Source of the DNA: Meconema thalassinum
Taxonomy: Eukaryota; Arthropoda; Insecta; Orthoptera; Tettigoniidae
DNA length: 64,000 bases
Direction of reading: 5' to 3'
Assembly: GCA_946902985.2 (NCBI GenBank)
Contig: OX336399.1
Span: 164,654,911-164,718,910 of the forward strand
In this document: piece by piece, positions 61,462 to 64,000 of the stretch
How positions within the stretch are numbered: position 1 is the stretch's first letter
How the letters are laid out: each line of letters begins with the position of its first letter
The notes under the pieces: generated by a model
The model's database searches: none
Told to the model about the DNA's origin: nothing
Seen by the model: only the letters and a program-made list of their open reading frames with translations
Program-made: the position numbers and the translations under genes

Positions 61462-61539
61462 AATGATTACTTTGGGCTTAATGGTGCTTGGGGACTTGGT
61501 GTGGCATGATGGTGGTCACAGTCTCAAAAAAATTGAGAA

Positions 61540-62060
61540 CGCCGCTCTAGGCTATGAAACCAAGCTATATACGGACTTGTCGAGTGGTTCAAACCCCACT
61601 TACAGCGGTCAATAAAATGATGTTTCCCATTTGAAACTCAGGCAAATGCTGGGACGGTACCTTCTAATATGCCACAGACCGCTTCCTTCCATCTCTGCCA
61701 CATAGAAATTGATCAAACATCATCCCCAAGCCCATTGAAACTGGAATGAGTCCCGCGACGTAGCCTTACACGTACAAATCTTTCACCTCGGCCACGAAGG
61801 TAGCTACAGCAAGTCGGGAGATCTTAGGTGCTAAACCCGGCGATGACAGTGGCTATCCAGAGTGTGGTTTCTCCCCGTGGATTTTCCACACTCCCTTCAC
61901 CCAAATGCCGGGATAGTACCACTTCAAGTCCCGGGGCGCCTACCCCATCCCTTTCCCTAATGCAGTTCCTCCCTCTCATACAGTCATCATATAAATAAAA
62001 GTTCAATTCACACCCAATCACACGGGGCTGATGATTGAGGTGACCCTAGTCCCCCAAATG
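61540..62060 (+). mobile_element. SINE fragments, two adjacent
   Basis: The first has TCGAGTGGTTCAAACCCCAC (B box) and CAAATGCTGGGACGGTACC. The second has AAATGCCGGGATAGTACC and TTCAATTCACACCCAATCAC. Both share the TGCYGGGAYRGTACC phrase of the family-B/11360 SINE bodies. Ends are not clear. Confidence 0.6.
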
Positions 62061-62144
62061 AATTAACTACAAAACTGGAACGATAACAGGTAAGATACAC
62101 ACAATGAAGAAAAATGCAGAATCATTCTTTCAAATATTTCTGTC

Positions 62145-62251
62145 TATTTATTATTATTATTTATCGTTTGGCAATACAAGATTTCAGAGTAAGTTACAAA
62201 GAAAATGACTTTAGAATCTACTGTACATTATTTTTACTGTTTACACTATTA
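62145..62251 (-). mobile_element. 3' UTR and AAT tail of jockey-like LINE
   Basis: On the minus strand, the stop codon is followed by about 90 bp and ATTGCCAAACGATAAATAAT with an AAT-type tail. Confidence 0.7.
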
Positions 62252-62731
62252 TTACAGTCTCAGGTCTAATGAGTCTATACATTGGACCACGTCAGGTGTC
62301 GCCAACAGGAAGTCGATCCAGTCCCCTCCATATGCCCTCAGAGGACAGTCAGTTGTAATGTGTTGGATGGTTTGATTAGGAGCACCACAATCACACTGAG
62401 GAGACAAAATTTTTCCCCATTTGAACAAAGTTCCATTACATACTCCGTGGTTTGTCCGAATCCTATTGAGAGTTGCCCAGGCCCTCCTAGGCAGATCGGA
62501 ACCTGGAGTGGATGTTCTTGTAGGGTCCAGGAAGGAGCTCGACTCAGGACAAGCTTTTAGTGTCCATTCACTAATCCACTGCATGCTGGAATCAAAATGG
62601 TTTCTTACAAGCCTCTGGGCATGACAAATGGGTGGCTTCCTGGATTTGAGCCTGTTCATTTGAAGAGAGGAGATGTCTTCATGAATAGGTAGTGTAGGGT
62701 GATCCATGATCTTGTAGTACTCCCGTAGCAA
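62252..62731 (-). pseudogene. Jockey-like LINE ORF2, C-terminal part
   Basis: The frame LLREYYKIMDHPTLPIHEDI continues through LPRRAWATLNRIRTNHGVCN and GTLFKWGKILSPQCDCGAPN to TIQHITTDCPLRAYGG and ends DSLDLRL. The 'LNRIRT.HG.C......G...S..CDCG...QT..HI...CPL' block is the usual C-terminal tail of jockey-type elements. One base is lost or gained near 62740 relative to the RT part. Confidence 0.88.
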
Positions 62732-62741
62732 GGCAACTTCT

Positions 62742-63467
62742 CTACGAAGGAGGGGTGGAAGAGCTGAGGGCTGGAAGCCAATATGCTGGTGTAGTTCTTA
62801 TACAACCAGTGATTAGTCTCATGGTGTTGTTCAACTGGGGGTCAACGAGTTTGACATGTGGGCAATTGAGCCAAACTGGGGCGCAGTATTCAGCCACAGA
62901 GAAGGCTAGACCTAAGGCAGAGCATCTTGTAGTAGTGGCAGAAGCTCCCCAAGATGTTCCACATAGCTTTAGCAATATATTGTTGCGGCTTCTAATCTTA
63001 GCTGCTGTGCTCTGGAGGTGTTGCTTGTAAGAGAGTGTTCGGTCCAGTATTACTCCTAAGTACTTTGGGAACTTGTTATATTTCAAAATCTTCCCCTCAA
63101 ATTTTACATTGAGTTGGGTATTAGCCAATATGTTGCTCAGGTGGAAACAAGATACCTCAGTTTTTGTAGCATTGGGTTGGAGCCTCCATTTGTGGAAATA
63201 TCTTCCAAGTTTAGCCAAATCATCTTCAAGTACATTTTCCAAATCTTCCATATTTTGGTGTCTAGTGGCCAATGCTATGTCATCAGCATAACAAAACTTT
63301 CTTGAGTTTGTTTCTGGTAGATCCGATAAGTACAGATTGAAGAGGAAAGGAGCCAGTACTGAACCCTGTGGGAGGCCATTAGTTAGCTTCTTTCGTTTGC
63401 TGATTTTTGATCCCAAGACAACCTGGAAATGTCTGTTGTTAATCATATTGTCAATAAGCTGGGCCAT
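62742..63467 (-). pseudogene. Jockey-like LINE ORF2, RT part (5'-truncated)
   Basis: Motif B GLPQGSVLAPFLFNLYLSDL, motif C KFCYADDIALATRH, motif D NATKTEVSCFHL and motif E KYLGVILDRTLSYKQHL are intact. They are followed by CAPVWLNCPHVKLVDPQLNN and MRLITGCIRTTPAYWLPAL. The first half of the RT and the endonuclease are missing: the element breaks near 63478. The frame stops at TCG TAG because of the indel; the next part continues in another frame. Confidence 0.9.
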
Positions 63468-63479
63468 AGATTTACAGGG

Positions 63480-63744
63480 AAAAATAGGCTGAAATTCGAG
63501 ATTTTCTCGAAGTTGAACCCTCCACTAAATCAACCAAATGTAAAGCTTTTGTGTATGCCCCTCTTACTTCTCGCGATAATGTCGCGCTGAGAGACAATCG
63601 ACGAAAAATGACGCTGTTGTTTCATTTGAGGTACTTCGACATCGTAGTCATTCAGCCCTGTGTACTCGGGAGTATGTAGAATCTGTCTGATAATCTGTGG
63701 TATTTGTAGTAATGTGTGTATTTGTAGTTCAGGTTAAGATTGGG
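63480..63744. other. Nothing recognised
   Basis: No motif or repeat shared with the window was found. Confidence 0.35.
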
Positions 63745-63930
63745 AAGGAGGCGGCCATGGTTTATGTTAGGAACCAACCCGGCATTTGCCTAGAGGAGAA
63801 GGGGGAAACCACGGAAAACCAATTCCAGAATGGCTAAGGTAGGAATGGAACTCTTCTCAGTTTTGCCTCCCGAGGTTGAGTGTACCCCAATTCAACCCTC
63901 AGACCATAATTATGTTCCTATCCGTGGTAA
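63745..63930 (-). mobile_element. SINE family B fragment without head
   Basis: GGAAGGAGGCGGCCATGG, CCCGGCATTTGCC, GGGGGAAACCACGGAAAACC and CCTCCCGAGGTTGAGTGTAC occur in the family-B order, uninterrupted. The tRNA-like head is replaced by other sequence after about 63910. Confidence 0.75.
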
Positions 63931-63949
63931 CCATAGTTGATTTCATAAG

Positions 63950-64000
63950 TCTACCTAACGAGCAGGCCAATATGCTGGTTCGAATCCCGTCGCTGACTGT
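63950..64000 (+). mobile_element. tRNA-like fragment cut by window edge
   Basis: TACCTAACGAGCAGGCCAAT and GCTGGTTCGAATCCCGTC resemble A and B boxes of a SINE head. It cannot be judged further because the sequence ends. Confidence 0.4.

Overview
This window is eukaryotic, almost certainly insect, and is built from layers of transposable elements. I found no convincing host gene, rRNA or true tRNA gene. The mix of LINE relics with short microsatellite tails, several tRNA-derived SINE families, Helitron-like, hAT and Tc1/mariner elements, and long minisatellites fits a large repeat-rich insect genome. I lean to Polyneoptera, perhaps an ensiferan orthopteran, from recollection of similar SINE bodies; this is not proven here.

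Layout. 1-9 kb: LINE fragments, a Cys-rich degenerate ORF, inverted repeats, a 1.06 kb non-autonomous hAT-like element, a SINE with perfect 16-bp target duplication, and two Helitron-like elements. 9-11.7 kb: a 102-bp minisatellite inside a composite repeat. 11.7-15.7 kb: piled 3' ends of at least three LINE families. 15.9-17.8 kb: a hAT MITE with a perfect 8-bp duplication and a hAT transposase remnant. 17.8-21 kb: mostly AT-rich sequence without genes.

21.0-34.7 kb is the centre of interest. A minus-strand LTR retrotransposon (21268-34487, 4-bp duplication GTAC) sits inside a SINE. Its LTRs are 3.9 kb and nearly identical. It carries a gag region but no protease, reverse transcriptase or integrase, a polypurine tract, a repeated leader, and three ORFs inside each LTR. 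A 2.2 kb Helitron-like element with 293-bp internal repeats entered one LTR afterwards; the other LTR preserves the empty site. The order of events is therefore SINE, then LTR element, then Helitron.

34.8-43 kb: a 64-bp minisatellite, SINEs, two mariner derivatives, another Helitron-like copy, and a 2.7 kb LINE ORF2 broken by one in-frame stop. 43-46 kb: a Charlie-like hAT remnant and a LINE split by a SINE. 46.16-48.87 kb: about 88 copies of a 31-bp C-rich satellite. 48.9-58 kb: three mariner relics, a hAT element keeping only a transposase C-terminus, SINEs and LINE tails. 58-64 kb: nested inverted repeats, an R1-like LINE with one nonsense codon, a frameshifted jockey-like LINE, and SINE pieces. 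Most long open frames in the satellites are artefacts of repeats lacking stop codons.
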